From Rhabditoides inermis (lineage: Eukaryota > Nematoda > Chromadorea > Rhabditida > Rhabditidae): DNA of 64,000 nt. The notes under the pieces are model-generated. The model was not told the DNA's origin and searched no databases. It saw nothing but the letters and a program-made list of their open reading frames with translations. Where the stretch lies: the NCBI GenBank assembly GCA_963966185.1, contig CAWZYM010000444.1, positions 20,001 through 84,000 on the forward strand. Direction: 5' to 3'. Positions 1 to 11,891 of the stretch are shown piece by piece. How positions within the stretch are numbered: position 1 is the stretch's first letter; the number at the start of each line of letters is the position of its first letter. The position numbers and the translations under genes are program-made.

Positions 1-543
1 TAATGCAATTATAAGAACTATATTTATCGCAAACAAATACAAATCGAACTGGGAAACTAGCACACTACAATGCACTGCTGGTACGCCGCGGTCTTCCCTT
101 CTGTCGTCGCGTCGCGTGTGCACTGTCTGCGCCCTCTCGTGCACCTCGTGCAGATCTCGGCCCCGCCCACGCGAAGCTCCGCCCCCTGGAAGAGGATTTG
201 GTCACCGAGGATTCTACGCTTTCCAGTGTTAGGTTTTCCCGTGATAGGTCGTCAGGTTTTCTTAGTTCCTCGTGGTAACCACTTCCCAGTGCCCACCAGT
301 TAGTGTCCAGGTTTCCCAGTGTCCCCAGTGTTTTCCTAGTTTGACCGCGACTCCGCTCGCTGTCTTGTTGTTGTATTTCGTGAATATTGTACCGTAGATT
401 ATTGATTGTATTGTTTGTTGCCTACGTGAATACATATAATTTGTGCTACCATTTGGTTGCCTTTTATTGCTATCACATCGCATTGATTTTACTGATCTAC
501 AAAATAGATTAGTACTTGATTCCGCCGGTGTCAGGTCAATTTA
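1..543 (+). repeat. 5' LTR (truncated by window edge)
   Basis: Same sequence as 4021-4563. The boundary at 543 is set by the primer-binding site that follows and by the end of the 3' LTR at the same TTTA. Small reading frames inside it (e.g. 70-303) recur in the other LTR copies and are not genes. Confidence 0.95.
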
Positions 544-562
544 TGGTGCATCGGCTTTGGTG
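544..562 (+). other. Primer-binding site, probably tRNA-Gly
   Basis: The bases directly after the LTR read TGGTGCATCGG. This is the complement of a tRNA 3' end CCGATGCACCA, the acceptor end of a tRNA starting GCATCGG, as eukaryotic tRNA-Gly does. The spacing (0-1 nt from the LTR) is standard. The 563-850 leader that follows shows no coding feature. Confidence 0.75.
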
Positions 563-850
563 AAAACCCAGGTCAGCCCGTCTCATTCCTGAACCTATAT
601 ATTGCTATTACCTGCTACAACCGCCACCACACGGTTACCACTATTTACTATCGCTACCGCCACCATACGGTTCCATAATACGTCATCCCGCTAGATCGCA
701 AGTACATACGCGGTAACCACCCACTGCACAATTATCGATTGAATTTTCGAAAGCAGAATTCAATCGCCACCCACCTCCCACGGTCGCTCTCCACTCCATC
801 GATCCCCGCATCCGCTTGCCACCCGTCGTCGTTTACCACTCCTGCAAAAA

Positions 851-2578
851 ATGACCACTGATTGTGTCAGGCCGGGTGATAAGGGCGTGCTAACGAGGTA
901 CAAGAACAAGCTGATTGATGTTACCGCGCAAGCAAAGGCGGTGTACGAAGACTCGCAATCTACCAACACTCGCCGCGCGGTCATGCTCACCGCCCTCACC
1001 AACGCGTTCGATAAGCTAGTTGCCAAGCGCACCGAGATCGAGAACGAGGCGTATGCTAATAACCAGGCGACCGAGTTCAACACCTATGACAACACCGAGC
1101 AGTTCGCTGACCACATCAGTGCCGCGGAAGACATGATCGATATCGCGCAGGCATACGACATTGAGCGCAAGACTATGAAAGAGGAAGAGCGCGAGACTGA
1201 GCTGCATGAGAAACAGCGCGAGCTGCTCAACGCGCAGATCAACGTGCAGATGGCACTCACCCAGCAGCAGCAGATGTCCGTCTCGCAGGCGTCCATCCAC
1301 CACGCACCCGGCAACCCGCAGCTAGTCGCGCCTGAAAATAAAATGCGAATCAACATGAAACCGATCGAGGTGCCCCCCTTCGACGGAACCCCCGAGGGTT
1401 TCCAGCAGTTCTGGGATGTCTATGAAAACGTGGTGCACACCCGCACTGACATGGGCGACACCGAGAAATTGCTGTACCTCATCAACCGCTGCGCCGCTGA
1501 CCCCACACTTGCTGCATCCCTCCCCCGCCAGGGCGCCAAGTACGCTACCGCTATTGATATGCTAAAGAAAAAGTATGGCAACCCGGTTGAAACCCAGCAC
1601 CGTCTGTGGCGCAAAATTGAACAGATGGAAGCGGCCACTGACAACAACGACACCATAAAGAACCGCGCCAACTACAACCAGTGCCAGCTATTGCTTGACG
1701 CAGTCAAGCGCAGCAGCAGTCTCATGCGAGACAATCAGAAAGACCCCGCCCTCTCAGCCATGTCGCAGCGCATCATCTTGCCTAAGTTCTCGCAGCGCGT
1801 ACAATATGAGGTGCAGAAGATTATTACCGAGATGAGCAGCGAGGGCAACGTACTCTCTGTCGACGAGACAATGGCGCTCATAGACAAAAACATCCGCGTT
1901 GATGAAGACATCCTACAAGTGCAGACCCACAAGGTCAAGGAGGAGACTGTGTGCCTGGCGCGCAACAGCCCCTCCCACCGCATGAGCACCAGCGCGCACC
2001 ACAACAACAACCAGCAGACGCACCACGCACCTCACAACACCACCCCGCTCGCCAACCACCCTGCCGACCGCTGTCTGCTTTGTTACAGTACCAGCCACCA
2101 CGCCAGCTCGTGCAACAACAACCACTTGTGCTATGCGCTCATGCAGGTTGTGCGTCTATCTCGCGCATGTGCGAAGTGTTTCCAAATCGGACACACTTCT
2201 TCTACGTGTTCGTGGAACAACTGCAACAATTGCAATGGTTCTCACAACACGCGCATCTGCTACAAGCAAGTGAACAACAACCACACGCGCAACAAGTCGC
2301 AGTACAACAACAACAACAACAACAACAACAACCACAATGCGAACAAGTACAACAACACCACCACAACCGGCTACACTCCCACCAACGCGCGCCCCCAATA
2401 CATCCACACGAGACAAGATAACTACTCACCTGCCCATGACGACGCACTGCTCGACCACGCCGATCTTGTCGAGCACGCCCCTGTGCCCAATACGGACGGC
2501 GACCGCCCCGCGGCGCGGCCCGACGAGGAGAAGTGCGAGGCAGGCCTGAATGGAGAAATTGACAACTTTCGCTTCTAA
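851..2578 (+). CDS. gag: Gag polyprotein of BEL/Pao retrotransposon
   Basis: An intact 575-codon frame. It starts at the first ATG after a 287-nt leader. The N-terminal ~150 residues are charged and helical (many Glu, Lys, Gln), as in capsid precursors. Residues about 165-360 match the BEL/Pao gag core (DUF1759-like): the PPFDG..EGFQQFW start, then a Lys-Leu-Leu-Tyr-Leu stretch and a YGNP..TQHRLW segment. Residues about 410-475 carry Cys/His clusters (CLLC, CAKCFQIGHTSSTC) of the zinc-knuckle kind. A run of ten Asn follows near residues 490-500, coded by AAC repeats. The C-terminus is acidic. The frame stops 29 nt after the downstream pol frame opens. Gag would form the particle that packages element RNA. 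Because it is intact, selection or recent copying may have kept it. Confidence 0.85.
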   Translation: MTTDCVRPGDKGVLTRYKNKLIDVTAQAKAVYEDSQSTNTRRAVMLTALTNAFDKLVAKRTEIENEAYANNQATEFNTYDNTEQFADHISAAEDMIDIAQAYDIERKTMKEEERETELHEKQRELLNAQINVQMALTQQQQMSVSQASIHHAPGNPQLVAPENKMRINMKPIEVPPFDGTPEGFQQFWDVYENVVHTRTDMGDTEKLLYLINRCAADPTLAASLPRQGAKYATAIDMLKKKYGNPVETQHRLWRKIEQMEAATDNNDTIKNRANYNQCQLLLDAVKRSSSLMRDNQKDPALSAMSQRIILPKFSQRVQYEVQKIITEMSSEGNVLSVDETMALIDKNIRVDEDILQVQTHKVKEETVCLARNSPSHRMSTSAHHNNNQQTHHAPHNTTPLANHPADRCLLCYSTSHHASSCNNNHLCYALMQVVRLSRACAKCFQIGHTSSTCSWNNCNNCNGSHNTRICYKQVNNNHTRNKSQYNNNNNNNNNHNANKYNNTTTTGYTPTNARPQYIHTRQDNYSPAHDDALLDHADLVEHAPVPNTDGDRPAARPDEEKCEAGLNGEIDNFRF

Positions 2579-3556
2579 GCCATATCACATCGCGCAACCA
2601 GCATCACACAACAAGATAAAAGCAATAAATGAAATAAGTCATCAACCTAACCAACCTAGCCCACTCCCTTGCCGCACCCCTGCATCACCGCCACCAACCT
2701 ACACAGCAGCATTGACCACTACAACAAATGATGATACTCGCAATGATAAAATAATCAAAGACCAACTCAACCCGATACAGCCACACAACCAAACCGCTCA
2801 CAATCCAGCTGACCACACTCGTGGCCTCATTATTTACAATATACATTCATCAAATCGGCTAAACGGACCAGACATGTTACGAGAAAACGCGCACACGTGG
2901 GGCGACCCAGTGAAAATAAGCGAGCGATGCGAAAATCACATTCACATGCTGCAGCAGCCGGCGATCGATAATGCGCGGCGAGAACAGCTGATCGAAACGA
3001 TCGACCTCTCCCGCCACTCCTCTCTCACACAAGCGATCCATTCACTCTGCCGCGCAAAGACATTCGACATGCGATTGTTGCAGAAGATAAAACCAGCACA
3101 CGAAAACGACATTGACTGGAATACGCGTACAGTAACCGCACAACAATACGATCACATCTACAACATACTGCTACGAGACCATCAGAATGCATACCAAATT
3201 AACGCCGCGAACGTGAAATATGCAAATCTATTCCCTATCATTGCTACAGACGGGATATGGCGGACAGCCAGGAGACTGGACGACGCTGTCTTTCTATCGC
3301 CACATACACGCGCGCCGCCGATTGTGGACGGCAAATCACACCTCGCATTGATGATCGCTCGTTATCATCACGAGAAGTGTATGCACAGCTGACCGAACGC
3401 TACAGTAACCTTCATTCGTCAGTGCGTCTAGATGACAGTAGCTCGCCAAACATCGCATAAAGTACTCAATCGCTGCACAATTTGCAAAAGAGAAAACAAT
3501 CGTACTGTCGAAAGGACGCGAGAAGGGACGAGCAATCAACCACTTCTATTCACTTG
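2550..3556 (+). pseudogene. pol remnant (integrase-proximal end only)
   Basis: This frame opens at an ATG directly after a TGA (tgaatg), is +1 relative to gag and overlaps it by 29 nt. After a low-complexity Thr/Pro/Asn segment, residues about 90-280 resemble the part of BEL/Pao pol between RNase H and integrase (NGPDMLRENAHTWGDP, then DGIWRTARRLDDA). The start of the integrase HHCC zinc-binding region follows (YHHEKCMHS). An in-frame TGA at 3390 and a TAG about 13 codons on break the frame. The CxxC half (CTICKR) continues in the same frame until a TGA at 3554. Protease, reverse transcriptase and RNase H are missing. The whole is a deletion plus point-mutation remnant. Confidence 0.75.
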
Positions 3557-3924
3557 AGATAGATTCCGTTTCGGAATCAGATAAACCCACTACTCAGATT
3601 TCGCGAGCGCCAACAGTACCACAACACTACACACCGCCATTGACACGTGCGGCTGCAAGGATAGCGCGCAACAGTTTTATATATCTGCTACACGTTGGAG
3701 AAGTCAGGCGCTTTACCCTCTCTTGCCTCCCCACACTCTTCCCTTTTCGCGTGGGGTCATATCTGTTTTCTTGCATGACCCCACATTGCCCTTTCTTCGC
3801 GTGGGGGGAATGTCGTGCCGACGCTCCAACGTACATATACACTATCATACTACGCTATCACACCAGCAATGATCATATGTCATGCCTAACCGTTATCGAA
3901 AACCGATATGCACATTTCCTATTG
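3557..3924 (+). other. 3' untranslated part of the retrotransposon
   Basis: No convincing protein. It holds a second GTGGGGGGAATGTCG near 3803, a near copy of the true purine tract plus LTR start at 3925-3941. It also holds two GCGTGGGG repeats. Confidence 0.5.
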
Positions 3925-3936
3925 GTGAGGGGGGAA
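3925..3936 (+). other. Polypurine tract
   Basis: Purine-rich stretch (gtgaggggggaa) directly before the TGTCGCGACC start of the 3' LTR, where plus-strand synthesis would be primed. Confidence 0.8.
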
Positions 3937-4563
3937 TGTCGCGACCGCGCATTGATGCAGTCACGACTTGGCTACAACCACTACCGTATCTATCATATAC
4001 AGCCAAGACAACCAGGATCATAATGCAATTATAAGAACTATATTTATCGCAAACAAATACAAATCGAACTGGGAAACTAGCACACTACAATGCACTGCTG
4101 GTACGCCGCGGTCTTCCCTTCTGTCGTCGCGTCGCGTGTGCACTGTCTGCGCCCTCTCGTGCACCTCGTGCAGATCTCGGCCCCGCCCACGCGAAGCTCC
4201 GCCCCCTGGAAGAGGATTTGGTCACCGAGGATTCTACGCTTTCCAGTGTTAGGTTTTCCCGTGATAGGTCGTCAGGTTTTCTTAGTTCCTCGTGGTAACC
4301 ACTTCCCAGTGCCCACCAGTTAGTGTCCAGGTTTCCCAGTGTCCCCAGTGTTTTCCTAGTTTGACCGCGACTCCGCTCGCTGTCTTGTTGTTGTATTTCG
4401 TGAATATTGTACCGTAGATTATTGATTGTATTGTTTGTTGCCTACGTGAATACATATAATTTGTGCTACCATTTGGTTGCCTTTTATTGCTATCACATCG
4501 CATTGATTTTACTGATCTACAAAATAGATTAGTACTTGATTCCGCCGGTGTCAGGTCAATTTA
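3937..4563 (+). repeat. 3' LTR (627 bp)
   Basis: Complete LTR running TGTCGCGACC...CAATTTA. The start follows the purine tract. Both ends agree with the solo LTR at 43163-43787, whose edges are fixed by a 5-bp target duplication. Confidence 0.93.
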
Positions 4564-4728
4564 GTCTCCTCTCGCATCTTTTCTGTTCTCAATGCAACGA
4601 CAACAGTACTTTTATTCGCTCTACCACTGCCTTTCTCTCTATATATATATCTATATATTTCTCTCTAACTTTTCCTCTCTCCCTCTCTCTCCGTTCTTTG
4701 CCAATGCATTTCTAGAGATTGAAGTAAA
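4564..4728 (+). repeat. 165-bp duplicate of the satellite's left flank
   Basis: Sequence from GTCTCCTCTCGC to GAAGTAAA is the same as 13499-13663, just left of the 72-bp satellite. Here it adjoins the LTR on the left and unrelated DNA on the right. Confidence 0.9.
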
Positions 4729-4739
4729 ACTTTTGCTTG

Positions 4740-5970
4740 GACATGGAGCTTCCGCTGCCGGACAGCGAGATTTTGATGGATTTCAACCAAATAATGAAAG
4801 CAAAATTGAAAACTATCACAACGTGGACTACAACCGAGGACGTAAACTCAGCTATCTGCAAAGTTTCATACAAATTGGTTTAGTATTAATCAAGTTATGA
4901 ACGCGGAACTAATCAAAATCGCAAAAGAAATGCGAGGGCGCGCGCACCTTTTGATAATTTGACTATATCTTCCTCACACCGTAACCAATCAGATTGAATT
5001 TAGCAGGTACGCAAAAAAAACTATTTGTTGAACGCATAATGAAGCGGAGATGTTTCTTAGACGAGAAACTTTCGCTGCGGAGAGCTACAAAGTTGATGAT
5101 TTTCGTGGCTTTTCTTCTATACATGGTTAACAAGAGTAAGTAGATACCTATAGCAAAGTGGACTGCATCCTGAAATACAAAGTAAACTTTCTGAATAGTT
5201 TCACGCACATCGGTTCAGTAGAAACGGAGATATGCCCGCGGAAACACAAGAAAAGTGCAAAAGTGACTATTTTTGGTGGTTTTTCGACCAAAAATAGAGG
5301 TAATGAAAGCTAAATTGAGAACTGTCACAAAGTGGACTGCATCAGAAGAGGTAATCTCAACTATCTGATGAGTTTCATGCAAATTGGTTCTGTATGAATC
5401 AAGTTATGACCGCGGAAATACTCAAAATCGCAAAAGTGAGGCGAGGGCGCGCGCGCGGCTCTTGCTAATTTGGCTATATTTTCCTCACACCGTAACCAAT
5501 GAGGGTGAAATTTGCAGGTTTGCGACAAAACTATTTGTTGAAAGTAATTATAAAACAAGAAGCGAAACTGGTTCTTAGGTGAGAAGCTTTCGCAGCGGAC
5601 AGCATCAAAATCAATGATTTTGTGGTTTTTCTTCCCAATATAGGTACAAAGTGTAATTGAAAAGAAGACACGAAGTGGACTGCATCCTGAAGTACTATGT
5701 AAACTTTCTGCGAAGTTTGACGCAAATCGGTTCGGTAGTAACGGAGTTATGACCGCGGAACGACACGAAAAAGTGCAAAAATGGTCAATTTTGGCGGTTT
5801 TTCGACCAAATATGGGCGTAGAGGAGGAGTTGAGAGGTGCCTGAATTTTGTTGTCGTCTGGTGCAGGTGACACAACTTTCTACCAAGTTTCATAGAAATC
5901 GGTTGAGTTTGAAGATAGTTATGACCTTCCAATGACGGACGGACACCATAGGACATTTTAGTAGAAAAGG
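4740..5970. repeat. Diverged ~510-bp tandem duplication
   Basis: Matching blocks recur at about 509-519 bp (GTTTCATRCAAATTGGTT at 4863 and 5372; a CTGCATCCTGAA block at 5162 and 5681). Within each copy the phrase AGTTATGACCGCGGAA or a variant recurs about every 250-330 bp, so the unit is itself a doubled half-unit. No coding sequence is recognised. A reading frame on the minus strand (5361-5873) is the same repeat read backwards. Confidence 0.75.
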
Positions 5971-6858
5971 CGACTAGCGCGCTTCGCGCGCTAGAAATAT
6001 AGGTATAAAATAGAGGAGAAAATTATCTATCGATTGTTATATAGATTGACTTGATATGTGCTCTGGAAGTGCTATTAGGAGCTGTGCTAGAAGTGCTGTT
6101 TTCAGTCTTCCAGTAGATGACTGATCTTTTTCATTTCCTTTTTTATTTTCAGTAATTTAAATAATTAGAACGTGTCACAGTCTATCTGGTTGATAGTATC
6201 TTCTTGACTGCTTTCCTGTTATATTTACTATGCTCATAGAAGGCGCTCCGGCACGCTCCGCGGTCATAGCCTATGAGTATTTCACTAATAAAAATAATAA
6301 TAAAATGATCACTGATACTGATATGCACTTTCTCCTACTCTCTGATATTTTACTCTCTCGTATGCACATAGAGGGCGCTCCGGCACGCTTCGCGCGCCTC
6401 CGCGGTCAAAGTCGATCAGTAGATCAGTAATTATGATAATTTATTAATCACTGATACTGATATAGAATCTATTCTACTCTCTGAGTAGCTGGTTGATAAT
6501 TTTTGATTCTCGCGCTTCGAGATGCAGCCGAAGACTATCGGTATATGAGTGATAAATATGTTATAACTAAACTACACTTTTCGTTTCTCCGCTTCTCTCT
6601 CTCTCTCTCTCTCTCGCTCTCTCTCCTTTGCTCTAGAAGGCGCTCCGGCACGCTTCGCGCGCTTCCGCGGTCAAAGCCGATCAGTAGATCAGTAATTATA
6701 ATAACATTTTTATCACTGCTACTGATATGCGTTTTCTCCTACTCTTTGATATTTTACTCTTTCGTATGCACATGAAGAGCGCTCCGAGATGCAGCCGAAG
6801 ACAATCGGTATATGAGTGATAACTATGTCATAACTAAACTACACTTTCCGTTTCTCCG

Positions 6859-6902
<44 letters not shown>

Positions 6903-8325
6903 TTTCTCTCTCTCTCTGTCTCTTTCTGTCTCTTTCTCTCTCTCCTTTGCTCTAGAAGGCGCTCCGGCACGCTTCGCGCGCCTCCGCGGTCAAAGCCGAT
7001 CAGTAGATCAGTAATTATAATTATTTATTGATCACTGATACTGATATGCATTTTCTCCTACTCTTTGATAAGTTACTCTCTCGTATGCACATAGAAAGCG
7101 CTCCGGCACGCTCCGCGCGCCTCCGCGGTCAAAATCGATTAGTAGATCAGTAATAATAAGACTATATTGATCACTGCTACTGATATGCATTTTCTCCGAC
7201 TCTCTGGTCTTTTACTTTCTCGTATACACATAGAAAGCGCTCCTGCACGCTCCGCCCCCCTCCGCGGTCAAAGTCGATCAGTAGATCAGTAATAATAAGA
7301 CTATATTGATCACTGCTACTGATATGCATTTTCTCCGACTCTCTGATCTTTTACTTTCTCGTATGCACAAAGAAAGCGCTCCGGCACGCTCCGCGCGCCT
7401 CCGCGGTCAAAGTCGATCAGTAGATCAGTAATAATAAGACTATATTGATCACTGCTACTGATATGCATTTTCTCCGACTCTCTGATATTTTACTTTCTCG
7501 TATGCACAAAGAAAGCGCTCCGGCACGCTCCGCGCGCCTCCGCGGTCAAAGTCGATCAGTAGATCAGTAATAATAAGACTATATTGATCACTGCTACTGA
7601 TATGCATTTTCTCCGACTCTCTGATCTTTTACTTTCTCGTATGCACTTAGCAAGCGCTCCGGCACGCTCCGCGCGCCTCCGCGGTCAAAGTCGATCAGTA
7701 GATCAGTAATAATAAGACTATATTGATCACTGCTACTGATATGCATTTTCTCCGACTCTCTGATCTTTTACTTTCTCGTATGCACTTAGATAGCGCTCCG
7801 GCACGCTCCGCGCGCCTCCGCGGTCAAAGTCGATCAGTAGATCAGTAATAATAAGACTATATTGATCACTGCTACTGATATGCATTTTCTCTAACTCTTT
7901 TATCTTTCACTCTCTCGTATGCACATAGAAAGCGCTCCGGCACGCTCCGCGCGCCTCCGCGGTCAAAGTCGATCAGTAGATCAGTAATATATAATAAAAC
8001 ATTGATCACTGCTACTGATATGCGTTTTCTCCATTTCTCTTATCTTTTACTTTCTCGTATGCACATAGAAAGCGCTCCGGCACGCTTCGCGCGCCTCCGC
8101 CGTCAAAACCGATCAGTATATCAGTAATTATAATAATATACTGATCACTGATACTGATATGCCTTCTCTCCTACTCTCTGATCTTTTACTCTCTCGTATG
8201 CACTCAGAATGCGTTCCGGCACACTCCGCTCCGCGGTAAAAGCCTATCAGTAGCTGGTTGACAATTTTTATTTATTAGAGATACAAATATAATTTATAGT
8301 TATCACTGGTCTCATATTATAAAAT

Positions 8326-8370
<45 letters not shown>

Positions 8371-8434
8371 GAGACGAAAGAAATAGCGAGAGAGAGAGAG
8401 AGAGAGAGAGAGACGAGAGAGAGAGATATAAGAA

Positions 8435-8467
<33 letters not shown>

Positions 8468-9362
8468 CGAAAAAAGAGGGATGAGAAAAAGAGAGGGATG
8501 AGAAAAGAAGGTTACATAGTATTTCGCCTCGCCTCACTTCCTGATTGAATATAGAATGTCGTTAGTGCATACAGTTATATTTGTATTGTATTTGCTCAGA
8601 ATATAGACTTTGCACAGTTTGTGGAGTGTGGTGAGCTGTTTCGTAGTGCATGGTGCTGTTCTCGCTCATTTGCACAATTTACTGTTTCTTTCTCTAACAG
8701 CAGACAAACTGGCAGCTGGCGCACTCTCACCTCGCCACACTCTCTCGTCGCGGGGCAATAAAACGACGTCGATTAGAGGAATTTAATTGATAGCGAGCGT
8801 CAGAGGTCACAAAAAGATGCAAATTTTGGTAGAAGTGTAGTGGCCACCTATTTGCATGTTGTAGTAAAGGGAGACCTTACACGGTTGCCTAGTTTTCTTG
8901 AACAGCCCGCGACAACTGTTTGGTGTCGCCTCGCCTCGACTAAATCACTTCGTGAAAGGAAACCAGGAGGATTTATAAAAAGATTACGGGCAGATTTGTA
9001 GGTGAGGGAGTGTAGAGGAGTGACGTCGAAACCGTTTTTCGATAGCTGAAGTCTGCGATTCGCAGTACTCGTTCTTGTAAGGTCTACTCGCCGCACCCGA
9101 TTCGTCAGTGACCCGTCTCTTCATCTGACACACTATCTCGCTGCTTTTCTGTCTGACTCTCTCGGATTACGCGCTATTTCGTCGGACCTTCTTGAGCTTA
9201 TAGCTCCGCGGATATGAGAGATAAAGATCTGAAAATTGGAATCCTGCATCTCGGGACCGAGACCATCGGATCGATGTCACGTTTGGCTAGATAGGAGTAG
9301 TGGCTGGCGCGGTAGAGCGATGGACGTACGGAAACCATAGGGCATTTTACACACACAGGCAA
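5971..9362. repeat. Higher-order repeat unit A (~3.4 kb)
   Basis: It begins with the perfect hairpin CTAGCGCG-CTTCG-CGCGCTAG (5974-5994), then a ~230-bp lead-in. An array of ~139-bp monomers (about 6230-8240) follows, then a GA-rich tract (8323-8480) and an ~820-bp segment ending in CCATAGGGCATTTT. The next unit starts with the same hairpin at 9363. Lead-in, array, GA tract and end segment all recur in the same order in unit B. Confidence 0.85.
6230..8240. repeat. Array of ~139-bp monomers (first block)
   Basis: About 13 copies, each with GCGCTCCGGCACGC, TCCGCGGTCAA, GATCAGTAGATCAGTAAT and CACTGMTACTGATATGCAT. Copies near 7381, 7520, 7659 and 7798 are spaced exactly 139 bp. CT tracts interrupt copies near 6595 and 6860. 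Confidence 0.9.
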
Positions 9363-11757
9363 CTAGCGCGCTTCGCGCGCTAGAAATATAAGTATAAAAT
9401 AGAGGAGAAAATTATCTATCAATTGATATATAGATTGACTTGATATGTGCTCTGAAAGTGCTATAGGAGCTGTGCTAGAAGTGCTGTTGTCACTTTTCCA
9501 GTAGATGACTGATCTTTATTTATTTCCTTATTTTTTTATTTTCAGTAATTTTATTTAATTAGAAAGTGTAACAGTCTATCTGGTTGATAGTATCTGCTCG
9601 ACTGTTTTTTTACAGATGTTTTATTTACTATGCTCATAGAAGGCGCTCCGGCACACTCCGCGGTCATATCGTATGCACATAGAAGGCGCTCCGGCACGCT
9701 TCGCGCGCCTCCGCGGTCAAAGCCGATCAGTATATCAGTAATTATAATAAAACTTTGATCACTGATATTGATATGCATTCTCTCCTACTTTCGGATATTT
9801 TACTCTTTCGTATGCACATAAAGAGCGCTCCGGCACGCTTCGCGCGCCTCCGCTGTCAAAGTCTATCAGTAGATCAGTAATTATAATAATACTTTGATCA
9901 CTGATACTGATGTGCATTTTCTCCGACTCTTTGATTTTTTAGTCTTTTGTATGCACATAGAGGGCGCTCCGGCACGCTTCGCGCGCCTCCGCGGTCAAAG
10001 CTGATCAGTAGATCAGTAATTGTAATAATATACTGATCACTGATACTGATATGCATTCTCTCCTACTCTCTGATCTTATGCATTCTCTCCTACTTTCTGA
10101 TCTTTCACTCTCTCGTATGTACATAGAGGGCGCTCCGGCACGCTCCGCGCGCCTCCACGGTTAAAGTATATCAGTAGATCAGTAATTATAATAAAACATT
10201 GATTACTGATACTGATATGCATTTTCTCCGACTTTTTGATCTTTTACTCTTTCGTTTGCACATAGAGGGCGCTCCGGCACGCTTCGCGCGCATCCGCGGT
10301 CAAAGTCTATCAGTATATCAGTAATAATAAGAATATATTGATCACTGCTACCGATATGCATTTTCTCCGACTCTCTGATCGTTCACTTTCTCGTATGCAC
10401 ATAAAAAGCGCTTCGGCACGCTTCGCGCGCCTCCGCGGTCAAAGTCGATCAGTAGATCAGTAATACCAAGACTATATTTATCACTGCTACTGATATGCAT
10501 TTTCTCCAACTCTCTGATCTTTCACTCTCTCGTATGCACATAGAAAGCGCTCCGGCACGCTTCGCGCGCCTCCGCGGTCAAAGTCGATCAGTAGATCAGT
10601 AATTATAATAAAACATTGATCACTGATACTGATATGCATTTTCTCCGACTCTCTGATCGTTCACTCTCTCGTATGCACATAGAGGGCGCTCCGGCACGCT
10701 TCGCGCGCCTCCGCGGTCAAAGCCTATCAGTAGATCAGTAATTATAATAATATACTGATCACTGATACTGATATGCCTTCTCTCCTACTCTCTGATCTTT
10801 TACTCTCTCGTACGCACATAGAAAGCGCTCCGGCACGCTTCGCGCGCCTCCGCGGTCAATGCCGATCAGTAGATGAGTAATTATAATAATATCTTGATCA
10901 CTGTAACTGATATGCATTTTCTCCAACTCTCTGATCGTTCACTCTCTCGTATGCACATAGAGGGCGCTCCGGCACGCTTCGCGCGCCTCCGCGGTCAAAG
11001 CCGATCAGTATGTCAGTAATTATAATAATATATTGATCACTGCTACTGATATGCATTCTCTCCTACTCTCTGATCTTTTACTCTCTCGTATGCACATAGA
11101 AAGCGCTCCGGTACGCTTCGCGCGCCTCCGCGGTCAAAGCCTATCAGTATATCAGTAATTATAATAATATACTGATCACTGATACTGATATGCCTTCTCT
11201 CCTACTCTCTGATCTTTTACTCTCTCGTACGCACATAGAAAGCGCTCCGGCACGCTTCGCGCGCCTCCGCGGTCAATGCCGATCAGTAGATGAGTAATTA
11301 TAATAATATCTTGATCACTGTAACTGATATGCATTTTCTCCAACTCTCTGATCGTTCACTCTCTCGTATGCACATAGAGGGCGCTCCGGCACGCTTCGCG
11401 CGCCTCCGCGGTCAAAGCCGATCAGTATGTCAGTAATTATAATAATATATTGATCACTGCTACTGATATGCATTCTCTCCTACTCTCTGATCTTTTACTC
11501 TCTCGTACGCACATAAAAAGTGCTCCGGCACGCTTCGCGCGCCTCCGCGGTCAAAGTCGATCAGTAGATCATTAATTACAATAATATTTAGATCACTGAT
11601 ACTGATATGCATTCTCTTCTACTGTCTGATCTTTTACTCTCTCGTATGCCCTTAGAGGGCGCTCCGGCACACTCCCTATCAGTAGCTGGTTGACAATTAT
11701 TATTTATTATAGATCCAAGTTTAATTTATAGTTGTCACTGGTCTAATATTATAAAAT

Positions 11758-11797
<40 letters not shown>

Positions 11798-11857
11798 TCG
11801 AGAGAGGAAGAGAGGAAGAGAGTGAGAGAGGGAGAGAAAGAGAGGGAGAGAGACGAA

Positions 11858-11891
<34 letters not shown>

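Larger units (their letters stand above)
1..4563 (+). mobile_element. BEL/Pao-type LTR retrotransposon, internally deleted
   Basis: Two direct LTR copies (1-543 and 3937-4563) enclose a 3.4-kb interior with a primer-binding site, a gag gene, a pol remnant and a purine tract. The window opens inside the left LTR, so its first 84 bp are missing. The two LTRs read the same at every position I compared, which implies a very recent insertion. Gag has the BEL/Pao arrangement and the pol remnant matches the end of BEL/Pao pol. Protease, reverse transcriptase and RNase H are absent, so the element cannot move by itself. The 3' flank (gtctcctctcgc) also occurs uninterrupted at 13499, which gives a likely pre-insertion sequence. 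Confidence 0.9.

Noticed and set aside
70..303. Small LTR reading frames conserved in three copies (also 4090-4323 and 43433-43666)
   Set aside because: Conserved only because the LTR is repeated; not intact in all copies and no domain.
5361..5873. 170-codon minus-strand frame in the 510-bp repeat
   Set aside because: Spans the repeat, not kept in the other copy, and no domain.
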